A stretch of DNA of 64,000 nt from NCBI GenBank assembly GCA_002279825.1, contig NCCV01000003.1:186001-250000 (forward strand), given 5' to 3'. The position numbers and the translations under genes are program-made. Below are positions 46,965-56,792 of this stretch, piece after piece (position 1 is the first letter of the stretch; every line of letters starts with the position of its first letter). The notes beneath the pieces were generated by a model. The model ran no database searches and was not told the origin of the DNA. It saw only the letters and a program-made list of their open reading frames with translations. Source of the stretch: Sphingomonadales bacterium 12-68-11 (lineage in GTDB: Bacteria; Pseudomonadota; Alphaproteobacteria; Sphingomonadales; Sphingomonadaceae).

Positions 46965-46982
46965 GTAATGTTACATTATTAC
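46965..46982. promoter_or_regulatory. Candidate Zur/Fur-like operator before a TonB-family gene
   Basis: GTAATGTTACATTATTAC: the core TAATGT-T-ACATTA is a perfect palindrome, and the left half GTAATGTTA equals the half-site of alphaproteobacterial Zur boxes (GTAATGTTATAACATTAC). The right half fits less well. It lies 57 bases before the TonB-family ATG, in an otherwise GC-rich gap. Confidence 0.45.
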
Positions 46983-47039
46983 AGAAGTCGTCCGCAGCGG
47001 GCGCTCCCCTCTCCGGCCGGCCAGCGAGAGGATGTGCCC

Positions 47040-47720
47040 ATGTCTTACCTCGACCACCAACAGAGCCTCAAACAACGCGCCGCGTCCGGCGCCGCCGTCC
47101 TGGCGATCCAGGCTGCCGTCGGCATCGCGCTCGTCACCGGTTTGACGTTCGTCGTCATAGAGCGCGAGCCCGAGCCACCGATCGCGGACTATTTCGACGT
47201 TCCCCTCGCACCCGTGCCGCCGGAACCGGACCCGGCGCCGACTCCGTCAGCCGCCCGGCCTGCGCAACGAGTTATGGCGCCGATGCCCCCGCTTCCGCTG
47301 CCACCCACGCCGGGGCCGACGGTCGAGCGGTTCGAGCCGACCGAGCCGGTCACCGACTATGTCCCCATGCCCCCGCGCCCGGCGCCGAGCTACGCGCCCG
47401 CCCCCCAGCCCTCGCCCAGCTTCGCGCCGCGCCGGGCCGCCCCGATCGGCAATCCCGGAAGCTGGATCAGCACCGACGACTATCCGGCCGGGCCGCTGCG
47501 CAACGGCATAGAGGGTACCGCGGGCTACCGGCTGGTGATCGGCAGCGACGGGCGGGTCACCGCCTGCGAGCTGACCCGCAGCTCGGGCAATGCCCAGCTC
47601 GACGCCGCCGCCTGCCGATATCTGACCAACCGCGCCCGCTTCGCGCCCGCCACCGACGGCACTGGCGCCGCGATCGTCGGCACGTACACTGGCACCGTCG
47701 CCTGGCAGATCCCCGACTGA
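47040..47720 (+). CDS. TonB-family energy transducer
   Basis: A 226-residue protein with a short cytoplasmic N-terminus, one transmembrane helix (about residues 17-40), a long Pro-rich periplasmic spacer, and a C-terminal TonB-like domain (GTAGYRLVIGSDGRVTACEL, SSGNAQLDAAACRYLTNRARFAPA). It would pass proton-motive energy to outer-membrane receptors. GAGAGGA precedes the start. The Zur-like palindrome upstream suggests metal-dependent control. Confidence 0.9.
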   Translation: MSYLDHQQSLKQRAASGAAVLAIQAAVGIALVTGLTFVVIEREPEPPIADYFDVPLAPVPPEPDPAPTPSAARPAQRVMAPMPPLPLPPTPGPTVERFEPTEPVTDYVPMPPRPAPSYAPAPQPSPSFAPRRAAPIGNPGSWISTDDYPAGPLRNGIEGTAGYRLVIGSDGRVTACELTRSSGNAQLDAAACRYLTNRARFAPATDGTGAAIVGTYTGTVAWQIPD

Positions 47721-47729
47721 CTCAGCGCG

Positions 47730-47894
47730 CTAGGACGCCGGCAGCGCCCAGATCAGCGCGTTGGCGAGCATCACCGCGGCCAGCAGCACCATCAGCGCTG
47801 CCTGCCTGGTCGCGGTGCGGCGCCGGAACAGGACCGCCGCGCCGCCAAGCAGCGCGAGCGCGCAGAGCACCACCACGGACAGAATCAGATCCAT
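47730..47894 (-). CDS. Small two-helix membrane protein
   Basis: A 54-residue protein starting MDLILSVVVLCALALLG, with two hydrophobic helices separated by a basic loop (RRRTATRQ), the second being MVLLAAVMLANALIWAL. It is convergent with the TonB-family gene (9-base gap) and divergent from the histidine kinase gene. No family is recognised. The composition and a clean ATG make it a plausible gene. Confidence 0.6.
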   Translation of the reverse strand: MDLILSVVVLCALALLGGAAVLFRRRTATRQAALMVLLAAVMLANALIWALPAS

Positions 47895-48010
47895 CCCTGG
47901 AACCGTAACCGCTTTCCCACAGCCGGCAAGTTTCCAAGCATAGTCAGTTGATTACACAAGCATTACGGCTTGGCTTGCGCTACAATCCGGCGTTGCTCAG
48001 GACGGGTGGG

Positions 48011-49600
48011 ATGAATAGGGGCAGGATTTCGCGCCAGTCGGCGCCGCTGTTTGCGGCTGCGGTGCTCATGCTGGCGGCAATCCTGGCGCTGGCGGTGTGG
48101 TTCAACACCGTGCAGCAGCAACGCCGCGCCGCGATCGAGAGCGAAGCGCTGGAGAGCGCCCGCCGGGTAGTCGCGCTGGCCGACGCCGAAGTTCAGGCCA
48201 ACCGGCGCATGCTGACTCTGATCGCCGGCGCCCCCGGGGCCCGCGCGGGCGATCTGGCGCGGATCGGTGCATTCTTCGAGCTGGCGATTGACGAGAACAC
48301 CGCCTGGCGCGGCCTGGTGCTGCGCGAGGTCGCAACCGGCGAAGTCCTGCTCGAACGCGGCCGCGCCGACGATGCCCGTGCCCTGAGCCCGCTTCCGCGC
48401 ACGCCCGACGAAGACGGCGTCGAAGGTATCCTGCGCGAGGGCCGCTATTGCCCATGCGTGGCGATCCACATGCCGGTGGCGGACTGGCCCGACCGGGTGA
48501 TGACGCTGTACCTGTCGCCCGGTCAGTTTCAGTCGATTGCCGCGCGGCTCGTCGCGCCGACCTCGCTGGGCGCGCTGGTCGATAGCGAGGGCCGCTTCAT
48601 CGCCCGCACGCTCGACTATGCCGAGCGGGTCGGGACGCCGGGCTCGCGCTTCCTGAGGGAGGCGGCGGCGAAGGGGGGCGAAGGCATCTACCAGGGCGTG
48701 ACCCTCGAAGGAGTCGCCAACTACACTGCCTATGCCAGTTCCGCGGATAGCGGCTGGTCCGCGCACGTGGCCGTGGGGGCCGAGCAGATCGACGATCCGC
48801 GCTGGTGGTCGACCGCCTCGATCGCCACCGCGGCCATCGCCGCGCTCGCGCTCGCAGGCGGGTTGCTGCTCTATGCCGCGTTCGAGATGCGCGCCCGCCG
48901 TGCGGAGCAGCAACGCATGCTGGAGATGCAGAAGGCCGAGGCGATCAGCCGCTTCACCAGCACCGTGGTGCACGATTTCCGCAACATCCTCGCGGTGATC
49001 CAGGCGGGCACGCGGCTGATCCTGCGCCACGCGGCGGGCCGCGAGATCGAAGGCCATGCGCGCGCCATGCAGGACGCGGTCGAGCGCGGGAACCGGCTGA
49101 TCAACCAGTTGCTCAGCTTCGTGCGCGGCGACGGCGCCGAAGTCGGGCCGATCGACCTCGCCAAGCTGCTCGGCGGCGCGGACGAGCTGATCGCCCGCTC
49201 GCTCGGCGACGGGATCGAGTTCAAATGGACCGTGGCGGATAACGCGCGCTACGCCATCGGCAATGCCGACCAGGTCGAGCTCGCTTTGCTCAACCTGGCG
49301 GTCAACGCCCGCGACGCGATGGAAGGCGAAGGCCGCTTCACGCTGCATACCCAGACCGGCGCCGACGGCGTCGAGATCGTCGCCTGCGACAGCGGGCCGG
49401 GCGTGCCGCCGCAATTGCGCGAGCGCATCTTCGAGGCGTTCTATTCGACCAAGCCCGAAGGCAAGGGCACCGGCCTCGGCCTCGCCCAGGTGGCCGGCGC
49501 GGCGCGCCAGGCAGGCGGCTCGGCGCGGCTCGGCGAAAGCCCGCTGGGCGGCGCCTGCATCGTCATGGTGCTGCCGCGCGGCGAAGCGCCGGCAGCATAG
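48011..49600 (+). CDS. Membrane sensor histidine kinase
   Basis: A 529-residue kinase. Two transmembrane helices (about 12-32 and 270-294) enclose a ~235-residue periplasmic sensor domain. The phospho-acceptor is His321 in VVHDFRNILAVIQAG, a DFRN-type H-box as in hybrid-kinase-like groups; the N box is LNLAVNARDAM and the G boxes DSGPGVP and GTGLGLAQV. No response regulator is adjacent, so the partner is unknown. The start is ATG 48011; an upstream TTG would add a leader without a good binding site. Confidence 0.92.
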   Translation: MNRGRISRQSAPLFAAAVLMLAAILALAVWFNTVQQQRRAAIESEALESARRVVALADAEVQANRRMLTLIAGAPGARAGDLARIGAFFELAIDENTAWRGLVLREVATGEVLLERGRADDARALSPLPRTPDEDGVEGILREGRYCPCVAIHMPVADWPDRVMTLYLSPGQFQSIAARLVAPTSLGALVDSEGRFIARTLDYAERVGTPGSRFLREAAAKGGEGIYQGVTLEGVANYTAYASSADSGWSAHVAVGAEQIDDPRWWSTASIATAAIAALALAGGLLLYAAFEMRARRAEQQRMLEMQKAEAISRFTSTVVHDFRNILAVIQAGTRLILRHAAGREIEGHARAMQDAVERGNRLINQLLSFVRGDGAEVGPIDLAKLLGGADELIARSLGDGIEFKWTVADNARYAIGNADQVELALLNLAVNARDAMEGEGRFTLHTQTGADGVEIVACDSGPGVPPQLRERIFEAFYSTKPEGKGTGLGLAQVAGAARQAGGSARLGESPLGGACIVMVLPRGEAPAA

Positions 49601-49602
49601 TT

Positions 49603-49715
49603 CCTCCCCGGTACGGGGAGGGGAACCATGCGAAGCTTGGTGGAAGGGCACACGCCGCGCGCGCGGCCTGTGCCCCTCCACCCTGCGCGTGGTCCCCCTC
49701 CCCTTTCAGGGGAGG
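49603..49715. repeat. Complex palindromic REP-like element
   Basis: About 113 bases with three nested symmetries: outer hairpins CCTCCCC-GGTAC-GGGGAGG (49603-49621) and CCTCCCC-TTTCA-GGGGAGG (49697-49715), and a long imperfect inner palindrome pairing GGGGAACCATGCGAAGCTTG and its extension with CCCTCCACCCTGCGCGTGGT. The inner core recurs at 17971-18005. It fills the gap between the kinase and the convergent DUF937-like gene. Confidence 0.75.
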
Positions 49716-49717
49716 AC

Positions 49718-50038
49718 TCAGCTCTTCCCGAACAGCTTGCCCGCCATGCCGGCCAGATCGTCGAGCGGGTTACCGTCGCCGTCGGCGTCGAGCATGCCCG
49801 CGAACTTGCCGAGCGAGCCCTCACCGCCGATGTGGCCGATGATCTCTTGCAGCTTGTCGGTCGGCAGCCCGGTCGCCGCCGCCGCGCCGGTGGCGGTATC
49901 GACGTCCATCGGGTGGAACTTGGCGAGCGCCTTGATCGCCGATTCGACATGCTCGGGCGACAACCCGACTTTCGCCGCCAGGTTGGCGACATCGGCGTTT
50001 TCAGCGACTTGGCCGAGGATGCCGTCGAGAATGCTCAT
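49718..50038 (-). CDS. DUF937-like protein with an EF-hand-like loop
   Basis: A 106-residue protein starting MSILDGILGQVAENADVANL, with the helical layout of DUF937/YidB-like proteins (VANLAAKVGLSPEHVESAI). Near the C-terminus D84-x-D86-G-D88-G-x5-D94 (LDADGDGNPLDDL) looks like a calcium-binding loop. Function unknown; cytoplasmic. The ATG at 50036-50038 is preferred over an upstream ORF extension. Confidence 0.8.
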   Translation of the reverse strand: MSILDGILGQVAENADVANLAAKVGLSPEHVESAIKALAKFHPMDVDTATGAAAATGLPTDKLQEIIGHIGGEGSLGKFAGMLDADGDGNPLDDLAGMAGKLFGKS

Positions 50039-50108
50039 CGTGCTGCTCCCATCCGTGTGAATGCCCGGAACCGAGCCTAGCACGGAGCAGCCGGCTACGG
50101 CAGGGGCC

Positions 50109-50567
50109 CTAGGGTGATGGGAGGGGTGCCAGATCGGGCGCCACGAACCCGCGCCGCGCGGGGACCGAGAATAACAGCGCGCGGCTGTAGAACCCGAGCG
50201 GCCACTCGCGCCGCCCCATCGGGCTCAGCAGCAGCGCGTTGACCTGCTCGGCCAGCCCGGCTTTTGGCCCGGTCTCCGCGCTCCCGGCCAGAAACAGCCG
50301 CACCCCCGCCACGAACGCGCGGGTGATCGTATCGTGATAACCCTGCGTATCGTCGTTCACCCCGCCGACGCTTTCATTGAACCGCGAGATGATCCCCGCG
50401 ATCTCGCCATCGACATCGATGTCCGGCCGCTGGGTCAGCAGGTACAGGCACGCCGCCAGATGCGCCTCATGCGTCCATTCGGGGCGCGCGAGCGTGCACG
50501 CGACGAGGCCTTCGCCGAGATGGCGCACTTCGGCGTCGGCGGTGAACAGGCGGGGGGTGTGGGTCAA
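50109..50567 (-). CDS. Conserved uncharacterised protein at the island edge
   Basis: About 152 residues from a TTG at 50565-50567 preceded by AAAAGGG. Recognisable blocks are RPEWTHEAHLAACLYLL and GYHDTITRAFVAGVRLF, with conserved His residues that could bind metal; I have seen this pattern in uncharacterised proteobacterial proteins but cannot name a function. Its upstream side meets the AT-rich patch at about 50600, so its original promoter or first codons may have been lost. Confidence 0.7.
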   Translation of the reverse strand: MTHTPRLFTADAEVRHLGEGLVACTLARPEWTHEAHLAACLYLLTQRPDIDVDGEIAGIISRFNESVGGVNDDTQGYHDTITRAFVAGVRLFLAGSAETGPKAGLAEQVNALLLSPMGRREWPLGFYSRALLFSVPARRGFVAPDLAPLPSP

Positions 50568-50697
50568 TAGCGACCCTTTTGGAGCGCGGAGAAGCAACGC
50601 CGACGTTCGCGGAATGGGCGCAGATCAACATGCCGAAGACCGGCCATGTGCGGTCGCATGCCTTCTTTCAAAACGCAGAAGCATTGAGCATCAAAAA

Positions 50698-51252
50698 TCA
50701 ACTCAAATCCCAGACCGACAATATCGCGTACCGTGTCCAGTCCGTCACACGCTCAACTGAATGCCAATTCTTACGGCAGTTTTGGAAGAGAACTAGCCTA
50801 TTCTGTATTGGGTCAATAAAGGAAATCTCACCAGTGCCTTGAGGATTTTCGTGCATCACCAGCCTCCCCCGCCTTTCCGGGGACCATGATGGCGAGAGAT
50901 ACAGGAAAGATATCACGCTATCTTTTCCTAATATATAATCATTGTGGACAGGGAATTCGGGAGTATCTTCAGTCATTCTTCTAATTTGAATCAGATTTTC
51001 CTGATTCAGCTTAGCTCTACGAAGATAAATAGCTGAGATAAATGCTGACATCTCCTTGGAATAAAGCAAACGCCACAACGCGTGCATCCTTAGGACATCA
51101 AATTCTATTCTCCCGTTCCCTCTGTAGTCAATATTATATTCATATTCAGTATCGATAATGTGATCAAAGGCTTCAGTTAGAATGTCCTCTGGCAAAAATC
51201 TGTCGACGATAATCGCCCGCCACGGCGACGAAATTTCATGCCACTCAAACAT
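50698..51252 (-). CDS. Fe(II)/2-oxoglutarate-dependent oxygenase (prolyl-hydroxylase-like)
   Basis: A 184-residue protein with the metal and cosubstrate residues of a 2OG oxygenase: His103 and Asp105 in PVHNDYILG, distal His164 in WHSVERV, and Arg174 ten residues later to hold 2-oxoglutarate. SVISFLYLSPSWSPERRGRL is typical of P4H-like hydroxylases. The DNA is AT-rich: 22 of 60 bases are G or C at 50941-51000, against roughly two thirds in the rest of the window. It is last in a three-gene unit, 19 bases after a 56-residue peptide gene. Confidence 0.85.
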   Translation of the reverse strand: MFEWHEISSPWRAIIVDRFLPEDILTEAFDHIIDTEYEYNIDYRGNGRIEFDVLRMHALWRLLYSKEMSAFISAIYLRRAKLNQENLIQIRRMTEDTPEFPVHNDYILGKDSVISFLYLSPSWSPERRGRLVMHENPQGTGEISFIDPIQNRLVLFQNCRKNWHSVERVTDWTRYAILSVWDLS

Positions 51253-51271
51253 TTTATCTTAATAGCAGAAA

Positions 51272-51442
51272 CTACTTGTCGACTCTCGCTATTTCTAAGA
51301 TCATGTCACGAAGCTCGTTAATTTGATCATCTGAAGCGTCTATGTCATCATTCAATTTTCTGATCAGATCACGTAAATCCTTGGAGAGTGCTTCACGCTC
51401 AGCTGCGGCCATCACACCATTACTACCACCCATACAAGCCAT
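51272..51442 (-). CDS. 56-residue peptide, candidate substrate of the flanking enzymes
   Basis: Begins MACMGGSNGVMAAAEREA and continues as an acidic, amphipathic helix (LSKDLRDLIRKLNDD, NELRDMILEIARVDK). GGAGG lies six bases before the ATG, an ideal ribosome binding site. It sits 11 bases after the methyltransferase stop and 19 before the oxygenase ATG. The only Cys and the Gly/Ser/Asn residues are at the N-terminus, the rest being helix: this resembles a short N-terminal core with a C-terminal follower, as in bottromycin precursors. That reading is inference; a small helical accessory subunit is the alternative. Confidence 0.7.
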   Translation of the reverse strand: MACMGGSNGVMAAAEREALSKDLRDLIRKLNDDIDASDDQINELRDMILEIARVDK

Positions 51443-51453
51443 TGCATGCCTCC

Positions 51454-52119
51454 TTATGAAACCGCTGCGCTAGCTGATTTCTGCCCTACAATCATTAGTA
51501 CGCCGAGGCGCCTTTCCTCGTCGATGATTGCATCGTGTTCGATCACCGCCAATTCGGCAACACCGGAATCGAACATCGCTTTGCGATAAGTCTCAACGCT
51601 CCAATGCCATCCAGGCATCGGATAGCGCACCGATTCAATTTCGATGTGGTTATCGCCTCCCCATTTACTCTGAATGCAAGGGTGCACGTCGGACAAGACC
51701 AACAAGCCGCCAGGCCGCAGTGAAATTGCCATATTCTGAACTGCGGAGGTTATGTTTTTGCAATGACAAAGAGCGAAACTGCAAATGGCCAAATCCAGAC
51801 CCCTTAAATCAGACGGACTACTCTCCAAATCGCATTGCTGAACAAGAAAAGGCGGAAAGTATTTTAACTTTTCCCGGGCAATACTCAACATATTTCTAGA
51901 CTGGTCGGTAATCGCAATATCCCAACCCATCCCTGAAAGAGTAGTTGCCCACCTTCCGGTTCCACATGCGAAATCAGCAGCCCGCCCTGGAATAATAGCT
52001 GAAAGAACTGGCAGCAAAAAACGTTCTTCTACGCTTACTATATCACCATTCTTATTTGATGAATTAAAAATATCATAGGTCTGCGCCCATGCATCATAGG
52101 TCGGTGCAGTATCGATCAT
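51454..52119 (-). CDS. Class I SAM-dependent methyltransferase
   Basis: A 221-residue methyltransferase with SAM motif I AADFACGTGRWATTLS, an acidic residue in WDIAITDQS, LDLAICSFALCHC as motif IV region and LRPGGLLVLSDVHP as motif VI. It is closest in style to methyltransferase-11/25 small-molecule enzymes. AT-rich like the next two genes, with codon use (AAT, ATA, AGA) unlike the host genes around it. First enzyme of the peptide cassette; it is preceded by a 15-codon ORF whose stop overlaps its ATG (TAATG). Confidence 0.85.
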   Translation of the reverse strand: MIDTAPTYDAWAQTYDIFNSSNKNGDIVSVEERFLLPVLSAIIPGRAADFACGTGRWATTLSGMGWDIAITDQSRNMLSIAREKLKYFPPFLVQQCDLESSPSDLRGLDLAICSFALCHCKNITSAVQNMAISLRPGGLLVLSDVHPCIQSKWGGDNHIEIESVRYPMPGWHWSVETYRKAMFDSGVAELAVIEHDAIIDEERRLGVLMIVGQKSASAAVS

Positions 52120-52166
52120 TAAGAATCTTTAAGAAAGTAAGCATCAGCTTGGCGTGTTCTCATCAT
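52119..52166 (-). CDS. Possible 15-codon leader ORF before the methyltransferase
   Basis: MMRTRQADAYFLKDS, with GGAG seven bases before its ATG and a stop overlapping the methyltransferase ATG as TAATG. The overlap and the binding site suggest translational coupling, because the methyltransferase has no good site of its own. Too short to judge by composition; it could be chance. Confidence 0.35.
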   Translation of the reverse strand: MMRTRQADAYFLKDS

Positions 52167-52571
52167 TTTACCGCTCCATTGCTAGCCGCCCGCCAGTATA
52201 TTTGATTACGAATTCGACGTCACGCACTTCGTCAATAATTAGGCAGGCTTCGCAAATGAGCGACCGCAATGGGGAAAGGTTGGAGGCGAGTGAGACAGCT
52301 AGCGTGGGTCGTTAGCGAACTGACCACTTTCCTACAGCCCATTCGCCGCGGCAGCCTCGCATCGGCTCTTTGCAATCGTAGTGTTCTCGTCTTCTCCATC
52401 CTCACGCCCGAGGAAGGATAAAGTATCGCGCCTGTGCGTGAGTTTAGGGAATTTAGGCCCGTAAAGTCACACCCTCACGCCGACTCGAACGGGCTATCAA
52501 CCCACTGAGAAGTCTCGCGAAAAATGGTGTTCTACCCGGAAAACCGGATGGAACCGTGACTTTCGGTGAGT
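52167..52571. other. Gene-free stretch between the cassette and pckA
   Basis: About 405 bases without a convincing gene, changing from AT-rich (near 52200) to GC-rich (near 52570). It should hold the promoter of the cassette on the minus strand and the 3' region of pckA. A 9-base word GTGAGTTTA occurs at 52438-52446 and 52566-52574. I saw no tRNA, integrase fragment or transposase remnant. Confidence 0.6.
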
Positions 52572-54170
<1,599 letters not shown>

Positions 54171-54430
54171 CTGAAGACAACTCCCACGGTTCTGGAAACG
54201 GCGCGCTTCTAATCGGCGGCCGATTGTGCCCTTCGGCCTTAGTCGCCACCCGGCCGCAGGTCAATTTGCCTTGCTCCCGGCTGGTTCAGACCGAGACAGG
54301 GGCGCGCCGAATGGTATAGGCTTTTCAGGCCCCTACCGCGCCGGGCCGGCGGCCGCCCGCGCGACGCAATTGTCTCGCCGCGGTTATCTGGTTAGGGCAG
54401 ACGCATGTTGATGCCTGCCGGCCCCGCCCG

Positions 54431-55195
54431 ATGACCGAGGAAGCGCCCCTCCCCGCGGCTCCGCCCGCGTCCGGTGCCGACCCGCGCCGCAGCATCGCGC
54501 TGGTCGACGACGACCGCAACATCCTGACCACGCTGTCGATCGCGCTGCAGGCCGAAGGCTACGCCACGCGGGTCTATTCCGACGGCGAGGCGGCGCTTAA
54601 AGCGCTGTCCGAGAACCCCGCCGACCTCGCGGTGTTCGACATCAAGATGCCGCGCATGGACGGGCTCGAACTGCTGCGCCGGTTGCGCGAGCATTCGGAC
54701 CTCCCGGTCATCTTCCTGACCAGCAAGGATCAGGAGCAGGACGAGGAAGTCGGCCTGGCGATGGGCGCCGACGACTACATCACCAAGCCGTTCAGCCAGC
54801 GCCTGCTGCTCGCCCGGATCCGCACCATCCTGCGCCGCGCCGGCCCGCCGCGCGAAAGCGACACGCCGAGCGACGAGCCCGCGCTCGGCGGCCCAGTCAT
54901 CGAGCGCGGCCGGCTGGCGATGGACCCGGCGCGCCACCGCGTGACCTGGGACGGACGGCCGGTCTCGCTGACCGTGACCGAATTCCTGATCCTCGAGGCG
55001 CTGGCGCAGCGGCCGGGCGTGATCAAGAGCCGCAACCAGCTGATGGACGCGGCCTATCCCGACGACGTGTTCGTCGACGATCGCACGGTCGACAGCCACA
55101 TCAAGCGGCTGCGGCGCAAGTTCCGCGCGGTCGATCGGGAGTTCGCGTCGATCGAGACGCTCTACGGCGCGGGCTACAGCTTCAGCGATGGCTGA
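54431..55195 (+). CDS. chvI: Response regulator ChvI
   Basis: A 254-residue OmpR-type regulator. The receiver has ALVDDDRN, phospho-acceptor Asp70 ([11 protein letters not shown]) and Lys in YITKPFS; the winged-helix DNA-binding domain contains [14 protein letters not shown] and [11 protein letters not shown] ~20-residue Pro/Ala leader precedes the receiver. ChvI with ChvG governs envelope and acid-stress responses in alphaproteobacteria. It overlaps chvG by 8 bases. Confidence 0.93.
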   Translation: MTEEAPLPAAPPASGADPRRSIALVDDDRNILTTLSIALQAEGYATRVYSDGEAALKALSENPADLAVFDIKMPRMDGLELLRRLREHSDLPVIFLTSKDQEQDEEVGLAMGADDYITKPFSQRLLLARIRTILRRAGPPRESDTPSDEPALGGPVIERGRLAMDPARHRVTWDGRPVSLTVTEFLILEALAQRPGVIKSRNQLMDAAYPDDVFVDDRTVDSHIKRLRRKFRAVDREFASIETLYGAGYSFSDG

Positions 55196-56744
55196 CGAGC
55201 CGCCGCGCGGGCGCCCTAAGGAACGGCGTGCGTTTCCGCTCGATGCCTCGCTCACCGCCCGCATCCTCGCGGTCAACCTGATCCCGCTGCTGCTGCTCGC
55301 GGGCAGCCTGTTCTTCCTCGATTCCTACCGCCGCCAGCTCCTGCTGGAGCGCTACAACCTCGCGCGCATCGAGGCGCAGATCACCGCCGAAGCGCTCGCC
55401 GGGGCGAGCCGTCAGCGGCAAGAAGCGCTGATCGTGCAGATCGGCAAGGAGCAGCGGCTGCGCGTGCGCATGTTCGACGCCGAAGGCAAACTGTGGGCGG
55501 ACAGCTTCAAGCTGGCCGAGCCGGCCTTCACCTTCGGCGATCCAGTCGCCGCGCCCTGGTCGCAGGACTTCGCGCGGGCGACCGACCGGGTGGTCGATTT
55601 CCTGGTCGGCGCACCCTCGCCCCCGGCTTACGTCGAGGCGGCCGAGGAGAACGCCGACGCCTGGCCCGAACTGTTCCTGGCCCGCGAGCAGGGCCGAACG
55701 CAGATCGAGCTGCGCCGCGCCCCCGACGGCAGCCCGGTGATCACCGCCGCGGCACCGGTCGGCCTCAACGGCGTGACGCTGCTGACCACCCGCAACGCCA
55801 CCGACTTGACGCAGGCGGTACGCGACGCGCGCACCTCTCTGCTGATCATCTTCGCGCTCGCCCTGCTCATCTCGATCGTGCTTTCGCTCTACCTCGCGCG
55901 CACGATCATCGAGCCGCTGCGCCGGCTGGTGCGCGCGACGGTGCGGGTGCGGCTGGGGCGCGACCGCGAGGTCGAAGTGCCGCGCATGCAGGACCGCGGC
56001 GACGAGATCGGCGTACTCGCCCGCGGGGTCAGCGACATGACCGCCGCTTTGCGCCAGCGGATCGACGCCGTCGAAAGCTTCGCCGCCGACGTCGCGCACG
56101 AGATCAAGAACCCGCTCGCTTCGCTGCGCAGCGCGCTCGAATCGCTGCCGAGAGTCGAGGACCCTGACTTGCGCGCGCAACTGACCCAGATCGCGGCGCA
56201 CGACGTGCGGCGCATCGACCGGCTGGTCAGCGAGATTTCCGAGGCCAGTCGCATCGATGCCGAATTGAGCCGTGCAACCTTCGAAACGATCGATCTCGCC
56301 GCGCTGGTCGAAAACGTGGTGCGCGCACGCGACACGCGCGGGCTCAACGCCGGGCGCATGATCCAGGTGGAGCGCGGGGACAGCGCGCTGGCGGTGCTGG
56401 GCGTTCCCCTGCGGATCGAACGCGTGGTCGAAAACCTGATCGACAACGCGGTCTCGTTCTCCCCGACCGAGGGAACGATCACGATCCGGCTCGAGCGCCA
56501 GGGAGAGCGGATCGTGGCCACCTTTTGCGACCAGGGTCCGGGGATCCCGGAAACCGAGCGCGAGAAGGTGTTCACGCGGTTTCATTCGGTGCGGCCCGAG
56601 GACGAAGGGTTCGGTCATCACAGCGGCCTCGGCCTGGCGATCGCCCGGACGATCGCCCAGGCCCACGACGGGTCGCTGACCGTCGCCGACCGGGGCGACG
56701 AGCACCGCGGCGCCTGCCTGGTTCTCGAACTCCCCGCAGGCTGA
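55188..56744 (+). CDS. chvG: Sensor histidine kinase ChvG
   Basis: A 518-residue membrane kinase: first helix at about residues 25-45, a periplasmic sensor region, second helix at about 220-240, HAMP, then the H-box [19 protein letters not shown] with His304, the N box [10 protein letters not shown] and G boxes DQGPGIP and GLGLAIA. The PLASLRSA segment is typical of ChvG/ExoS. The gene normally downstream, hprK, is missing: only 48 bases separate this stop from the rapZ ATG. Confidence 0.94.
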   Translation: MADEPPRGRPKERRAFPLDASLTARILAVNLIPLLLLAGSLFFLDSYRRQLLLERYNLARIEAQITAEALAGASRQRQEALIVQIGKEQRLRVRMFDAEGKLWADSFKLAEPAFTFGDPVAAPWSQDFARATDRVVDFLVGAPSPPAYVEAAEENADAWPELFLAREQGRTQIELRRAPDGSPVITAAAPVGLNGVTLLTTRNATDLTQAVRDARTSLLIIFALALLISIVLSLYLARTIIEPLRRLVRATVRVRLGRDREVEVPRMQDRGDEIGVLARGVSDMTAALRQRIDAVESFAADVAHEIKNPLASLRSALESLPRVEDPDLRAQLTQIAAHDVRRIDRLVSEISEASRIDAELSRATFETIDLAALVENVVRARDTRGLNAGRMIQVERGDSALAVLGVPLRIERVVENLIDNAVSFSPTEGTITIRLERQGERIVATFCDQGPGIPETEREKVFTRFHSVRPEDEGFGHHSGLGLAIARTIAQAHDGSLTVADRGDEHRGACLVLELPAG

Positions 56745-56792
56745 TAGCAAGCCGCGCTTCACTTTTGGCGCCGGCGGCGGCAAGCCGCAGCG

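Noticed and set aside
50579..50842. Plus-strand 87-residue ORF across the left edge of the AT-rich patch
   Set aside because: It starts with TTG, overlaps the oxygenase antisense for more than half its length, spans the composition break, and has no recognisable domain.
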